Positions 1 through 5,608 of a DNA stretch of 32,922 bases are shown here, piece by piece. The position numbers were made by a program, and so were the translations under genes. The notes beneath the pieces are model-generated. The model worked only from the letters and a program-made list of their open reading frames with translations, did not search any database and was not told where the DNA came from. Source of the stretch: Ligilactobacillus murinus DSM 20452 = NBRC 14221 (GTDB taxonomy: Bacteria > Bacillota > Bacilli > Lactobacillales > Lactobacillaceae); assembly GCF_001591685.1 (NCBI RefSeq), contig NZ_BCVJ01000020.1, positions 1 through 32,922 of the forward strand, in the 5' to 3' direction. How positions within the stretch are numbered: position 1 is the first letter of the stretch; the number at the start of each line of letters is the position of its first letter.

Positions 1-39
1 AGTGCTCATTTATCGTTAAAGCTCTATGGATCGTGTGCA

Positions 40-324
40 TTATTCTGTTGTCTCGTGTTCTGCTAACCAATCGATAAGCGTTTGCCGTTTGATGAGTGTG
101 TTCATCCCGTCGATCTTAACGACTGGCAAACCTTTCTTTATCCATTTATCAACTGGTGTCACTGACTTAAGCCCCATGAACCTAGCCACTTCGCTTTTAG
201 TCATGTATGGAGCGCTAGGGATGTTAGTAGCGGCCTTTAGCATCGTTACTAGTTGGCCAACGCTTTTAAAATCTTCCGTCAGTTGCATGTCTTCGGTGTC
301 TAGTGTGATCGTTACTTTAGCCAT
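40..324 (-). CDS. AlpA/excisionase-like helix-turn-helix protein of the mobile element
   Basis: A 94-residue protein. Residues about 40-90 look like a MerR/AlpA-type HTH (YMTKSEVARFMGL, then a VDKWIKKGLPVVKIDG stretch and a final IDWLAEHE), the pattern of small phage HTH proteins that bind DNA as excisionases or early activators. The N-terminal part (residues 1-38) has no recognisable motif. The start is set by an AGGAG sequence just upstream on the minus strand. It overlaps the end of the preceding minus-strand gene by 8 bp, so it is translated as part of the leftward early operon. Excisionase function is inferred from family and context; a plain transcriptional regulator is equally possible. 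It is the last gene before the window edge. Confidence 0.6.
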   Translation of the reverse strand: MAKVTITLDTEDMQLTEDFKSVGQLVTMLKAATNIPSAPYMTKSEVARFMGLKSVTPVDKWIKKGLPVVKIDGMNTLIKRQTLIDWLAEHETTE

Positions 325-673
325 TGTCTTGAGCTCCTTTGCTTAAATATTCCAGCCAGTCAGTGCGGATCTGTGCAATTAATAGCGCTCGATTTCTTAA
401 GGCTAGCTGTTTGATCTCGTTCTTGAGTGGTTCGGTCGCTCTGATGAGTTCGTCTTGATCAGTTGCGATATAGTAGCCAGTCTTTGCGCCATTTCGTACG
501 CCTACGATTGGCACACCGTGATCAATTACTAGATCACGAATGACCTTTCTTACCGCTCGTTGGCTTAGATCTGTCATACTTGCTAGATAAGCAGTAGGGC
601 GGGTGTTATCTGCTCCATAGCCTAGAAGTGATAAAATGGTCCGCTCGTCTGATGTTAGTTGTCTTCGTTTCAT
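317..673 (-). CDS. Winged-helix phage-type protein, hypothetical
   Basis: A 118-residue protein that reads like a small winged-helix DNA-binding protein: an N-terminal helix (SDERTILSLLGYG), a recognition-helix candidate (LSQRAVRKVIRDLVIDHG) and a wing-like strand (VPIVGVRNGAKTGYYI) within residues 8-70. A charged helical tail follows (residues 75-115). Proteins of this layout occur among lactobacillus phage early genes, often near replication genes. The exact role is unknown. The start codon has a good AGGAGG site and overlaps the stop of the upstream gene in an ATGA-type junction, which suggests translational coupling. The downstream HTH gene starts inside its last codons. Confidence 0.6.
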   Translation of the reverse strand: MKRRQLTSDERTILSLLGYGADNTRPTAYLASMTDLSQRAVRKVIRDLVIDHGVPIVGVRNGAKTGYYIATDQDELIRATEPLKNEIKQLALRNRALLIAQIRTDWLEYLSKGAQDNG

Positions 674-909
674 TCGTGCGCCTCCTGTTGATTTTGAGCT
701 AATGAGTTGCTGACGCCTGCCATACCGTCACAAATAAAGTCTAGGCTATCTGTAATGAGTGGCAGTACTGTAGTAACTAAGTAAAGCTTGTCTGCTGGTT
801 TCATCTCGCCGTTTTCTGATACGTATGCTTTTAGCAACTCGTTTACTGTCCGTGCTCTGATTTGTAGCTCGTCTAGTTTGTTGATCTCTGTTTCATTGGT
901 ATATTGCAT
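670..909 (-). CDS. Small acidic helical phage protein, unknown function
   Basis: A 79-residue acidic protein predicted to be almost entirely helical, with no recognised domain, signal peptide or membrane segment. It resembles the next gene upstream (923-1153) in length and in spaced residues: an NELLKAYV segment, a GE pair, then YL....LP.I.D.L. This suggests the two are ancient tandem paralogues. An AGGAG site precedes the ATG. The stop overlaps the start of the winged-helix gene by 4 bp. Position in the leftward operon indicates an early phage or satellite gene. I do not recognise its function. Confidence 0.55.
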   Translation of the reverse strand: MQYTNETEINKLDELQIRARTVNELLKAYVSENGEMKPADKLYLVTTVLPLITDSLDFICDGMAGVSNSLAQNQQEAHE

Positions 910-922
910 TGTGATCGCTCCT

Positions 923-1153
923 TTATTCTTCCGGACAAGTGGCGTCCGATAATTTGTATAGATCCTTGCTGTGACTGCTTAAAGCATCCCTTAGCTTTGG
1001 TAATAACTTAATCAAGTAAGTTTGTGCGGTAGGTTCGCCACGTCTTAGATCCATGATATAGGCGTCTAAGAGTTCAGCGTACAAGTCAGTTTGATTTGCT
1101 AACTTGCCTAGTTCTATTGAGATATCTAATAGCTTTTCTTGTTCTTCTGTCAT
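923..1153 (-). CDS. Small acidic helical phage protein, unknown function (probable paralogue of 670-909)
   Basis: A 76-residue, mostly helical acidic protein of unknown function. Its central part (AELLDAYI, GE, TYLIKLLPKLRDAL) aligns by eye with the centre of the neighbouring 79-residue protein. The N-terminus is a short helix (EEQEKLLDISIELGKLA). The start is supported by an AAAGGAG site about 10 bases upstream on the minus strand. It sits 13 bp from the next gene in the same operon, downstream of the second Rha gene. Two related small proteins in a row is compatible with a heteromeric or duplicated inhibitor or regulator, but that is speculation. Confidence 0.55.
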   Translation of the reverse strand: MTEEQEKLLDISIELGKLANQTDLYAELLDAYIMDLRRGEPTAQTYLIKLLPKLRDALSSHSKDLYKLSDATCPEE

Positions 1154-1212
1154 GTTAAAGCTCTCCTTTGATGTATTTTGGGTTTGGGATGTGGGTTGAC
1201 TCGTTGGTGGGG

Positions 1213-2019
1213 CTATTTGTCTAAAACTGTGATTAATTCCAGCGTCTTGACGATATTTTTACCAAGCTCTAAAACTGTGGTGCTTTCTAGCACATCATTT
1301 AGTAGTCGGCGCTTCAAGTATTCAAGGTCTCGCTCTTCTTGTGTCTGCGGTGCTTGTGGCTCATGATCGAATAAACTTTCTTGCTCGATCTTTGGCGCTT
1401 CTTGTGGCGCTGGGATCGCTTCAGTTTCATTTCTCAAGCGGTGGAACTCGTTGATATATAACGCTGTGAACTGAGTACCTTTAACGCCTGTCATTTTGTT
1501 GGCGATCATCTCACAACCTAAGCGACTTACTAAAAAGCTTGGGTACTTTGTTTTGTTTTGCGGATCGATAAAAGATGACTCAATAAAATAGAGGTCGGGA
1601 TCTAAAATACCGTATTTACCAGCACTTTGGGGGTCTGCCCAAGTTTGGGCACCCCTATCTTTTAGCTGTTCTTGAGCTTTTTTTAGATCGTCAACATGTT
1701 TTCTAATATCTCTCATCAAGTGGCGATGTGTTTTTCCAGCCCATTGAGCAACTAGGCGACTATCAATATATTTAACGTCCTTAGAAAAATAGTTCGTGAT
1801 GTCGTTGGTATACTCACGCCGTAAAAATAGCTCGACTTGTTTCAGGGATGTATCTAACGGGTGACTCTCTCCGACGATCCATAATCTTAAACGGCTCGGA
1901 TCCATGTTATAGCTTGGGTCTTGGTTCATGCGATCGGCTAACTCTTGATAAGTTAAGCCGTTGCGTTCTCTGTAGTCCTTTAACTCTGCGATTGTGTTAT
2001 TTAATTTCTTTGTCTTCAT
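1213..2019 (-). CDS. Rha-family phage regulatory protein with N-terminal HTH-like segment
   Basis: A 268-residue protein. Residues about 8-65 resemble a divergent HTH (RERNGLTYQELADRMN...). Residues about 82-195 match the Rha phage regulatory domain: VAQWAGKTHRHLMRDI, then SSFIDPQNKTKYPSFLVSRL, then MIANKMTGVKGTQFTALYI. The C-terminal part after residue 200 is a proline/glutamate linker followed by a helical tail. Rha proteins are phage early regulators, some of which interfere with lytic growth when host IHF is missing; the role here is inferred. It is the second Rha-domain protein in this operon. The linker at residues 119-132 is encoded by a strong inverted repeat (see the repeat at 1636-1651). 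An AAAGGAAG site supports the start. Confidence 0.7.
   Translation of the reverse strand: MKTKKLNNTIAELKDYRERNGLTYQELADRMNQDPSYNMDPSRLRLWIVGESHPLDTSLKQVELFLRREYTNDITNYFSKDVKYIDSRLVAQWAGKTHRHLMRDIRKHVDDLKKAQEQLKDRGAQTWADPQSAGKYGILDPDLYFIESSFIDPQNKTKYPSFLVSRLGCEMIANKMTGVKGTQFTALYINEFHRLRNETEAIPAPQEAPKIEQESLFDHEPQAPQTQEERDLEYLKRRLLNDVLESTTVLELGKNIVKTLELITVLDK
1636..1651. repeat. GCCCA/TGGGC inverted repeat inside the distal Rha gene
   Basis: TGCCCAAGTTTGGGCA is a perfect inverted repeat (TGCCCA, 4-base loop, TGGGCA). With a three-base bulge it can extend by GGGG (1629-1632) pairing with CCCC (1652-1655). It encodes GAQTWA in the variable linker of the Rha domain. A repeat with the same core lies in the other Rha gene at 2838-2853, but is read in a different frame. 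Confidence 0.7.
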
Positions 2020-2037
2020 GGTGTATCTTCCTTTCTT

Positions 2038-2328
2038 TTACTTGATGATGTTTTCATCAACTGAAATTATTAACTTGTCTTCTGGTGCAACGCCTTTTAA
2101 AACTTTGATATAAAAGCTATATTCTTCAGGTTCAAAGTCCTCGCCTAATTCGTCGTTAAGTTGTTTGACTGTGTCGGCAACATGCTTTTTTGCTTCTTCC
2201 AATGTATGGAAAGCACCTAATAGGCAAACATCTGTTACGAACTCCATTTTTTCGCCTAGTGGGTAATCAATCGGGGTCAATACTACGTAAACATCTTTAT
2301 TATTTGGTTCATGTTCTTTTAGTATCAT
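2038..2328 (-). CDS. Hypothetical protein between two Rha genes
   Basis: A 96-residue acidic protein I do not recognise. It opens with a strand-rich segment (KDVYVVLTPIDYPLG), followed by a helix (LEEAKKHVADTVKQLNDEL) and a final strand region (EYSFYIKVLKGV, then KLIISVDEN), suggesting a small alpha/beta fold. No signal peptide or membrane segment is seen. It starts 3 bp after the end of the upstream Rha gene, with an AGGAG site inside that gene's last codons, so the two are probably translationally coupled. The distal Rha gene follows after 18 bp. Confidence 0.5.
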   Translation of the reverse strand: MILKEHEPNNKDVYVVLTPIDYPLGEKMEFVTDVCLLGAFHTLEEAKKHVADTVKQLNDELGEDFEPEEYSFYIKVLKGVAPEDKLIISVDENIIK

Positions 2329-2331
2329 TTT

Positions 2332-3054
2332 TTAATCTCCTAACTTTTCTTTTAACTCGTGATAATCAGTGACGCCAGCTTGATATAATGCGGTCAACTG
2401 ACTTTCTTTAGCCATATACTTTGAACGCTCTGCGCTGGTCAAAGCTTCAGCAAATACCGACGCCTTACGATCTAAGCCACGATCACGCTTTAACTTGCTT
2501 GCGTTGTTTCCAGCGGTAACCATGTATAAAAGTTGTGTCATGCTTCGGATCTCACCGCTTAGATTATCACCTTGGTAGTGCTCTTTTAGGCAGTCTGTGA
2601 GCTGTCGGCGTAAGTCTTTCTCAATGTCGTATAGAGTATTACGCTTGATTAGTTCTTGTTCCATTTCGTCAAAGCGTGAGAAATAGGCAAGTTTAAACTT
2701 CATTGCTTCCTTACCGTTAAAGCTAGTGACTAGCATTGTGAACCCGAAGCGGTCAAGATCGTAACTTCTTACAGTTCTACCGTTCTCGGTGATGTAAGTT
2801 GTCTCTTTGAAATGATCTTTAAAACGGGTGTTAGCTGAGCCCATTTTTGGGCTGAATTCATTTTTATTAATTGAGCCCATTTTTAAGGTTGGTGTTTTAG
2901 AATTAATTGTCTTGTTCCAATCTTCCTTAATTTGATCGATTTTTCTTAATACGTGTGTATGTCGCTTGTGAAATACCTGCGCCACGTTTAGACTGCTTGT
3001 GATCGCCTTGCGGTCTTTTATCATGACTTCGGTTAATTGTTCTAATTCGTTCAT
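2332..3054 (-). CDS. Rha-family phage regulatory protein
   Basis: A 240-residue protein with a Rha domain at residues about 15-135: the HKRHTHVLRKID helix (29-40), TYITENGRTVRSYDLDRFGF (86-105), then NGKEAMKFKLAYFSRFDEME (113-132). The C-terminal 100 residues are helical and charged and may be a separate DNA- or protein-binding domain. The linker between the two halves of the Rha domain (residues 50-80) repeats KMGS with a 12-residue period; the DNA below it carries a 13-bp direct repeat and a hairpin. It is the first large gene after the Cro-like gene, so it is an early-expressed regulator or antirepressor. A GAAAGGAG site precedes the ATG. Confidence 0.72.
   Translation of the reverse strand: MNELEQLTEVMIKDRKAITSSLNVAQVFHKRHTHVLRKIDQIKEDWNKTINSKTPTLKMGSINKNEFSPKMGSANTRFKDHFKETTYITENGRTVRSYDLDRFGFTMLVTSFNGKEAMKFKLAYFSRFDEMEQELIKRNTLYDIEKDLRRQLTDCLKEHYQGDNLSGEIRSMTQLLYMVTAGNNASKLKRDRGLDRKASVFAEALTSAERSKYMAKESQLTALYQAGVTDYHELKEKLGD
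2836..2884. repeat. Direct repeat plus hairpin inside the first Rha gene
   Basis: The 13-mer TGAGCCCATTTTT occurs at 2836-2848 and 2872-2884, exactly 36 bp apart, so it stays in frame and produces the KMGS repeat in the protein. The first copy is also part of an inverted repeat AGCCCA-TTTT-TGGGCT at 2838-2853. The core of that stem is the same as in the distal Rha gene at 1636-1651. Confidence 0.7.
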
Positions 3055-3093
3055 CCCTCTAGCTCCTTTCTATTTGCTAACTTGCTTGTGTGG

Positions 3094-3279
3094 CTATTTG
3101 CGTCCTAGTAACTTCATTGGGTCTACTTGCAGGAAGTCAGCAACTTGCATTAATTTATCGCTTGGTGCTCGCTTGCCCCACTTAGCAACTGTGCCATTAC
3201 TGAAAAATAGGGCTCGTTCTAACTGTCTGACCGAATAACCTTTCTTTTTGGCTTCTTTCTTGATATTGTCGTAAATCAT
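3094..3279 (-). CDS. Cro-like XRE-family HTH regulator
   Basis: A 61-residue protein that is essentially one XRE-type HTH domain (residues 5-58). The segment SVRQLERALFFSNGTVAKW contains helices 2 and 3, and RAPSDKLMQVADFLQVDPMK completes the fold. It shares nearly the whole pattern (S-V/I-R-x-LE-x-x-L-x-FSNG, KW, APSDKL, VAD, LLG) with the divergent repressor at 3504-4070, so both probably recognise the same operators. It is the first gene of the leftward early operon, directly downstream of both leftward promoters, with an AGGAG site about 10 bases before the ATG. A Cro-like role is inferred from size and position. Confidence 0.8.
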   Translation of the reverse strand: MIYDNIKKEAKKKGYSVRQLERALFFSNGTVAKWGKRAPSDKLMQVADFLQVDPMKLLGRK

Positions 3280-3316
3280 CTATATCGCTCCTTTTTATAG
3301 AATAAAAATCTTTATC

Positions 3317-3345
3317 ATTGTAATGTGTAGAAAAATGAGCTACAA
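3317..3345 (-). promoter_or_regulatory. Inner leftward early promoter
   Basis: On the minus strand TTGTAG (3340-3345) and TACAAT (3317-3322) are 17 bp apart. A 19-bp operator-like element (3326-3344) fills the spacer and overlaps the -35 box, so a bound repressor would block polymerase. Transcription would start about 30 bases before the Cro-like gene. Confidence 0.65.
3326..3344. promoter_or_regulatory. Operator 1 of the lysis/lysogeny switch
   Basis: TGTAGAAAAATGAGCTACA, 19 bp, with inverted ends TGTAG/CTACA. It has the same length and arms as the elements at 3431-3449 and 3462-3480, in the opposite orientation. It lies inside the inner leftward promoter. It is the likely binding site of the element's CI-like and Cro-like proteins. 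Confidence 0.65.
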
Positions 3346-3426
3346 TATAAACATAAAGAAAAAGGCAACTAACTAGCGACTAATAGTTAAATGCGTTTTT
3401 ATGGTATTCAATTATCTACAACTAAA

Positions 3427-3455
3427 ACTATATAGCTTATTTTTCTATATGTCAA
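3427..3455 (-). promoter_or_regulatory. Outer leftward early promoter
   Basis: On the minus strand a consensus TTGACA (3450-3455) is 17 bp from TATAGT (3427-3432). Operator 2 (3431-3449) occupies the spacer. It is the best-formed promoter of the control region and would give the early operon a leader of about 140 bases. Confidence 0.7.
3431..3449. promoter_or_regulatory. Operator 2 of the lysis/lysogeny switch
   Basis: TATAGCTTATTTTTCTATA, 19 bp, with inverted ends TATAG/CTATA. It is embedded between the -35 and -10 boxes of the outer leftward promoter. Operator 3 starts 31 bp further right, about three helical turns away on the same face. Confidence 0.65.
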
Positions 3456-3461
3456 TATTTT

Positions 3462-3480
3462 TGTAGCTTATTTTTCTTAA
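3462..3480. promoter_or_regulatory. Operator 3 of the lysis/lysogeny switch
   Basis: TGTAGCTTATTTTTCTTAA, 19 bp. The left half matches operators 1 and 2 and the right half is degenerate. It ends 23 bp before the repressor start codon, so it could mediate autoregulation. I could not find a convincing rightward promoter for the repressor gene. Confidence 0.55.
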
Positions 3481-3503
3481 TTTAACTTTTTAAGGTGGTT
3501 AAA

Positions 3504-4070
3504 ATGTCGATATATCAACGAATTAAAGACCTTGCGAATGAGAAAAATGTTTCTATACGAGAGCTTGAAAAACAACTCGGCTTTAGTAATGGGGCAATTA
3601 ATAAATGGAAAGATAAAGCGCCAAGCGATAAATTAGAGGCAGTAGCGGACTATTTCGGCGTAACTGTTGATTATTTACTGGGAAAAACAAGTGTTAAATA
3701 TACAGTAGAAGGCGGTTTTTATGATCAACTTGGCAACTTTGATCCACTAGGCAGAGATGTTTCTTTAAGAGCGGCGACGTATAACGAAAGAGCCATTTTG
3801 CTAACTACGTTCAATATGTTAAATAATTTAGAATTTTTGAACGGCGGAGCTATTGGCAGTGCTAATATAGAAAGGATGAAATATTACACTAGCGACGACT
3901 ACCAAAAAATTAACGATATAGAGAAAGAAGAAATTGCAAACCTCATCATTAGACTTTTTAGTTTCTTAACTACACCACATACAAAAGAAAGAAATAAGGC
4001 GAAAAAAATGGTTAATAGATTGATACGGGAACTACCTGATGATTTTTACAATATTGATACTTCTGATTAA
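3504..4070 (+). CDS. CI-like HTH repressor of the mobile element
   Basis: A 188-residue protein. The N-terminal XRE HTH (residues 5-60) includes SIRELEKQLGFSNGAINKW and APSDKLEAVADYFGV. The remaining 125 residues are not a recognisable LexA/S24 peptidase domain, since no Ser-Lys autocleavage signature is seen, so induction probably works by an antirepressor or another signal rather than self-cleavage. The ATG at 3504 is chosen because AAGGTGG at 3492-3498 gives ideal spacing; an upstream in-frame GTG at 3495 lies inside that ribosome binding site. It is transcribed toward the integrase and away from the early genes. The HTH is clearly related to the Cro-like protein. Confidence 0.82.
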   Translation: MSIYQRIKDLANEKNVSIRELEKQLGFSNGAINKWKDKAPSDKLEAVADYFGVTVDYLLGKTSVKYTVEGGFYDQLGNFDPLGRDVSLRAATYNERAILLTTFNMLNNLEFLNGGAIGSANIERMKYYTSDDYQKINDIEKEEIANLIIRLFSFLTTPHTKERNKAKKMVNRLIRELPDDFYNIDTSD

Positions 4071-4359
4071 TCGCCAGTATCACGCCTAAAAATGTAGGGT
4101 TTTGTTGGGTTTTCGCCACAAGTGGAGAAAGTAGTATTTTGTAGTACTTTAGCGATCGCTTTTACAGTCCGAACAATCTGCAATAAGCTTCTAAGTGGTT
4201 TTGAGCCACTTAGCCAGTGCATCCCTGATTACTCCACTTCTAGGGATGTCATACGATCCAATACATATACAAGCGAATAGATACCAGTGATAAAGCCGTC
4301 CTATCGTGCATTACTTTAAGCCACCTAGCCCGTGCAATAAAGATAAAGGACTGATAAAC
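4071..4359 (+). other. Structured region between repressor and integrase genes
   Basis: There is no convincing gene here. The region contains an imperfect palindrome at 4128-4150 (AAAGTA ... TACTTT), a hairpin with an 8-bp stem CTAAGTGG/CCACTTAG (4191-4198 with 4206-4213), and a second hairpin CATCCCT/AGGGATG (4220-4226 with 4242-4248). It also holds one copy and part of the other copy of an 18-bp direct repeat. None of the hairpins has a U-tract, so they are not typical terminators. It may be a leader controlling integrase synthesis or a set of protein-binding sites. Confidence 0.45.
4204..4336 (+). repeat. 18-bp imperfect direct repeat upstream of the integrase
   Basis: AGCCACTTAGCCAGTGCA (4204-4221) recurs as AGCCACCTAGCCCGTGCA (4319-4336) with two mismatches, 115 bp apart. 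The first copy provides the 3' arm of the CTAAGTGG hairpin. The second lies just before the integrase ribosome binding site. Confidence 0.6.
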
Positions 4360-5499
4360 ATGGCTAAAATTACAGAGTATCAAACTAGCAAAGGGAAGTT
4401 TTACCGCTTCCGTGTATATGCTGGGATCGATGAGATGACTGGCAAAAAGAAATATATCAAGCGTGCAGGTTTCAAGACTAAGGCAGAGGCTAAAAAAGAA
4501 CTGGTCAAGTTAGAGTATGATGCTTCAAATGGCAATTACTTCAAGCCACTAGATAGCAAGCTTTTTAAAGATGTCTACTTGATGTGGTTAGATCAGTATA
4601 AAACAACGGTCAAAGAGTCAACACTTAATAAGGTGCTGTCACTTTTTAAAAATCAGATATTGCCACAAATGGGGCTGTATCGGGTGGATAAGCTAAACCT
4701 TGCTAACTGTCAAAAAGCGGTCAATGTTTGGGCTAGTAGTTCGCCTGCATCATTTAAGCAGTTGCTTGGGTATGCTTCTAATGTGATAGATTTTGCTAAA
4801 AGATTAGAGTTGACCGATCGCAACCCGTTTAAAGATGTCATCAGACCACGTCAAAAGATAATACGAAGTGAACGCAATTACTTTGAACCAATAGAATTAA
4901 AACGTTTCTTGACCATTGCGAAAAAAATGGGACTTAAAAACTATGCTGTACTTAGAATGTTAGCTTATAGCGGTATGCGAATAGGGGAGCTTATAGCTCT
5001 GACGTGGGACGATGTCGATTTTGTAAATAGCACGATCAGCATCAGTAAAACAGTAGCTAGGGGGGTTGGCAATAAGGCTATTATACAATCTCCCAAAACT
5101 CCAGCTAGCAAGCGCTTGTTAGTTATGGATAACGAAACGATGCAAGTCCTGAGACGTTGGCAAGTCAAGCAAGCTAGTTACTTGTTAAAGTGTGGGATCA
5201 ATGCGATGTCTAGCAAACAACTAGTATTTAGTAATACTAAAAACGAATTTTTAGCACGCTGTACGGTCTATGCTTGGGTAAAAAAGATCTGTGCGATCGA
5301 TACTAGTTTACCTAAGATCACCCCTCACGGCTTCAGACACACGCACGCTACTTTGTTATTATCTGCGGGTGCTAGCGTCAAAGAAGTTCAAACTCGTTTA
5401 GGTCATGAAAAAGTACAAACAACGCTTGATGTTTACACTCACTTGACTAAGCAAGATCAAAAGGCAACGATCAATAAACTTGTTAAATATCTGGGATAG
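4360..5499 (+). CDS. int: Tyrosine recombinase (phage-type integrase)
   Basis: A 379-residue site-specific recombinase that inserts and excises the element. The N-terminal arm-binding domain spans about residues 1-55 (KFYRFRVY, then a KAEAKKEL helix), the SAM-like core-binding domain about 65-165, and the catalytic domain about 175-375. The full catalytic set is visible: Arg207 (SGMRIGE), Lys246 (SPKTP), His323 and Arg326 (HGFRHTHA), His349 (LGHE) and nucleophile Tyr359 (LDVYTHL). The start at 4360 is preferred over the longer in-frame ATG at 4306 because AAAGGA (4345-4350) precedes it and MAKITEYQ matches the usual start of the family. The gene ends about 110 bp from pgcA, so the attachment site is probably in that gap. 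Confidence 0.93.
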   Translation: MAKITEYQTSKGKFYRFRVYAGIDEMTGKKKYIKRAGFKTKAEAKKELVKLEYDASNGNYFKPLDSKLFKDVYLMWLDQYKTTVKESTLNKVLSLFKNQILPQMGLYRVDKLNLANCQKAVNVWASSSPASFKQLLGYASNVIDFAKRLELTDRNPFKDVIRPRQKIIRSERNYFEPIELKRFLTIAKKMGLKNYAVLRMLAYSGMRIGELIALTWDDVDFVNSTISISKTVARGVGNKAIIQSPKTPASKRLLVMDNETMQVLRRWQVKQASYLLKCGINAMSSKQLVFSNTKNEFLARCTVYAWVKKICAIDTSLPKITPHGFRHTHATLLLSAGASVKEVQTRLGHEKVQTTLDVYTHLTKQDQKATINKLVKYLG

Positions 5500-5518
5500 A
5501 GACCCTAAAAGAGACCCT
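5499..5518 (+). repeat. Tandem GAGACCCT repeats after the integrase stop
   Basis: GAGACCCT occurs at 5499-5506 and 5511-5518 with a 12-bp period, directly after the integrase stop codon. Short direct repeats here are candidates for integrase arm-binding sites next to the right attachment site. About 25 bp further on, CTTGTTATAGCAAG (5544-5557) is a near-perfect 14-bp palindrome and a candidate core site. The junction cannot be defined without the other end of the element. Confidence 0.4.
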
Positions 5519-5573
5519 TAAATTTTTTGTAAGCGTAAAAGTGCTTGTTATAGCAAGTTTTGCCGATTGATAG

Positions 5574-5579
5574 TATACT
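5574..5579 (+). promoter_or_regulatory. Candidate -10 of the pgcA promoter
   Basis: TATACT lies 29 bp before the pgcA start codon. A -35 box is not convincing (TAGCAA at 5551-5556 with a 17-bp spacer). If the element inserted just upstream, this promoter could be partly element-derived. Confidence 0.35.
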
Positions 5580-5608
5580 AGATTTGAATAGATAAATGAG
5601 GTGATTAT

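Noticed and set aside
4306-4359. 18-residue N-terminal extension of the integrase
   Set aside because: No ribosome binding site before 4306, and the sequence is part of the direct-repeat leader; the ATG at 4360 fits the family.
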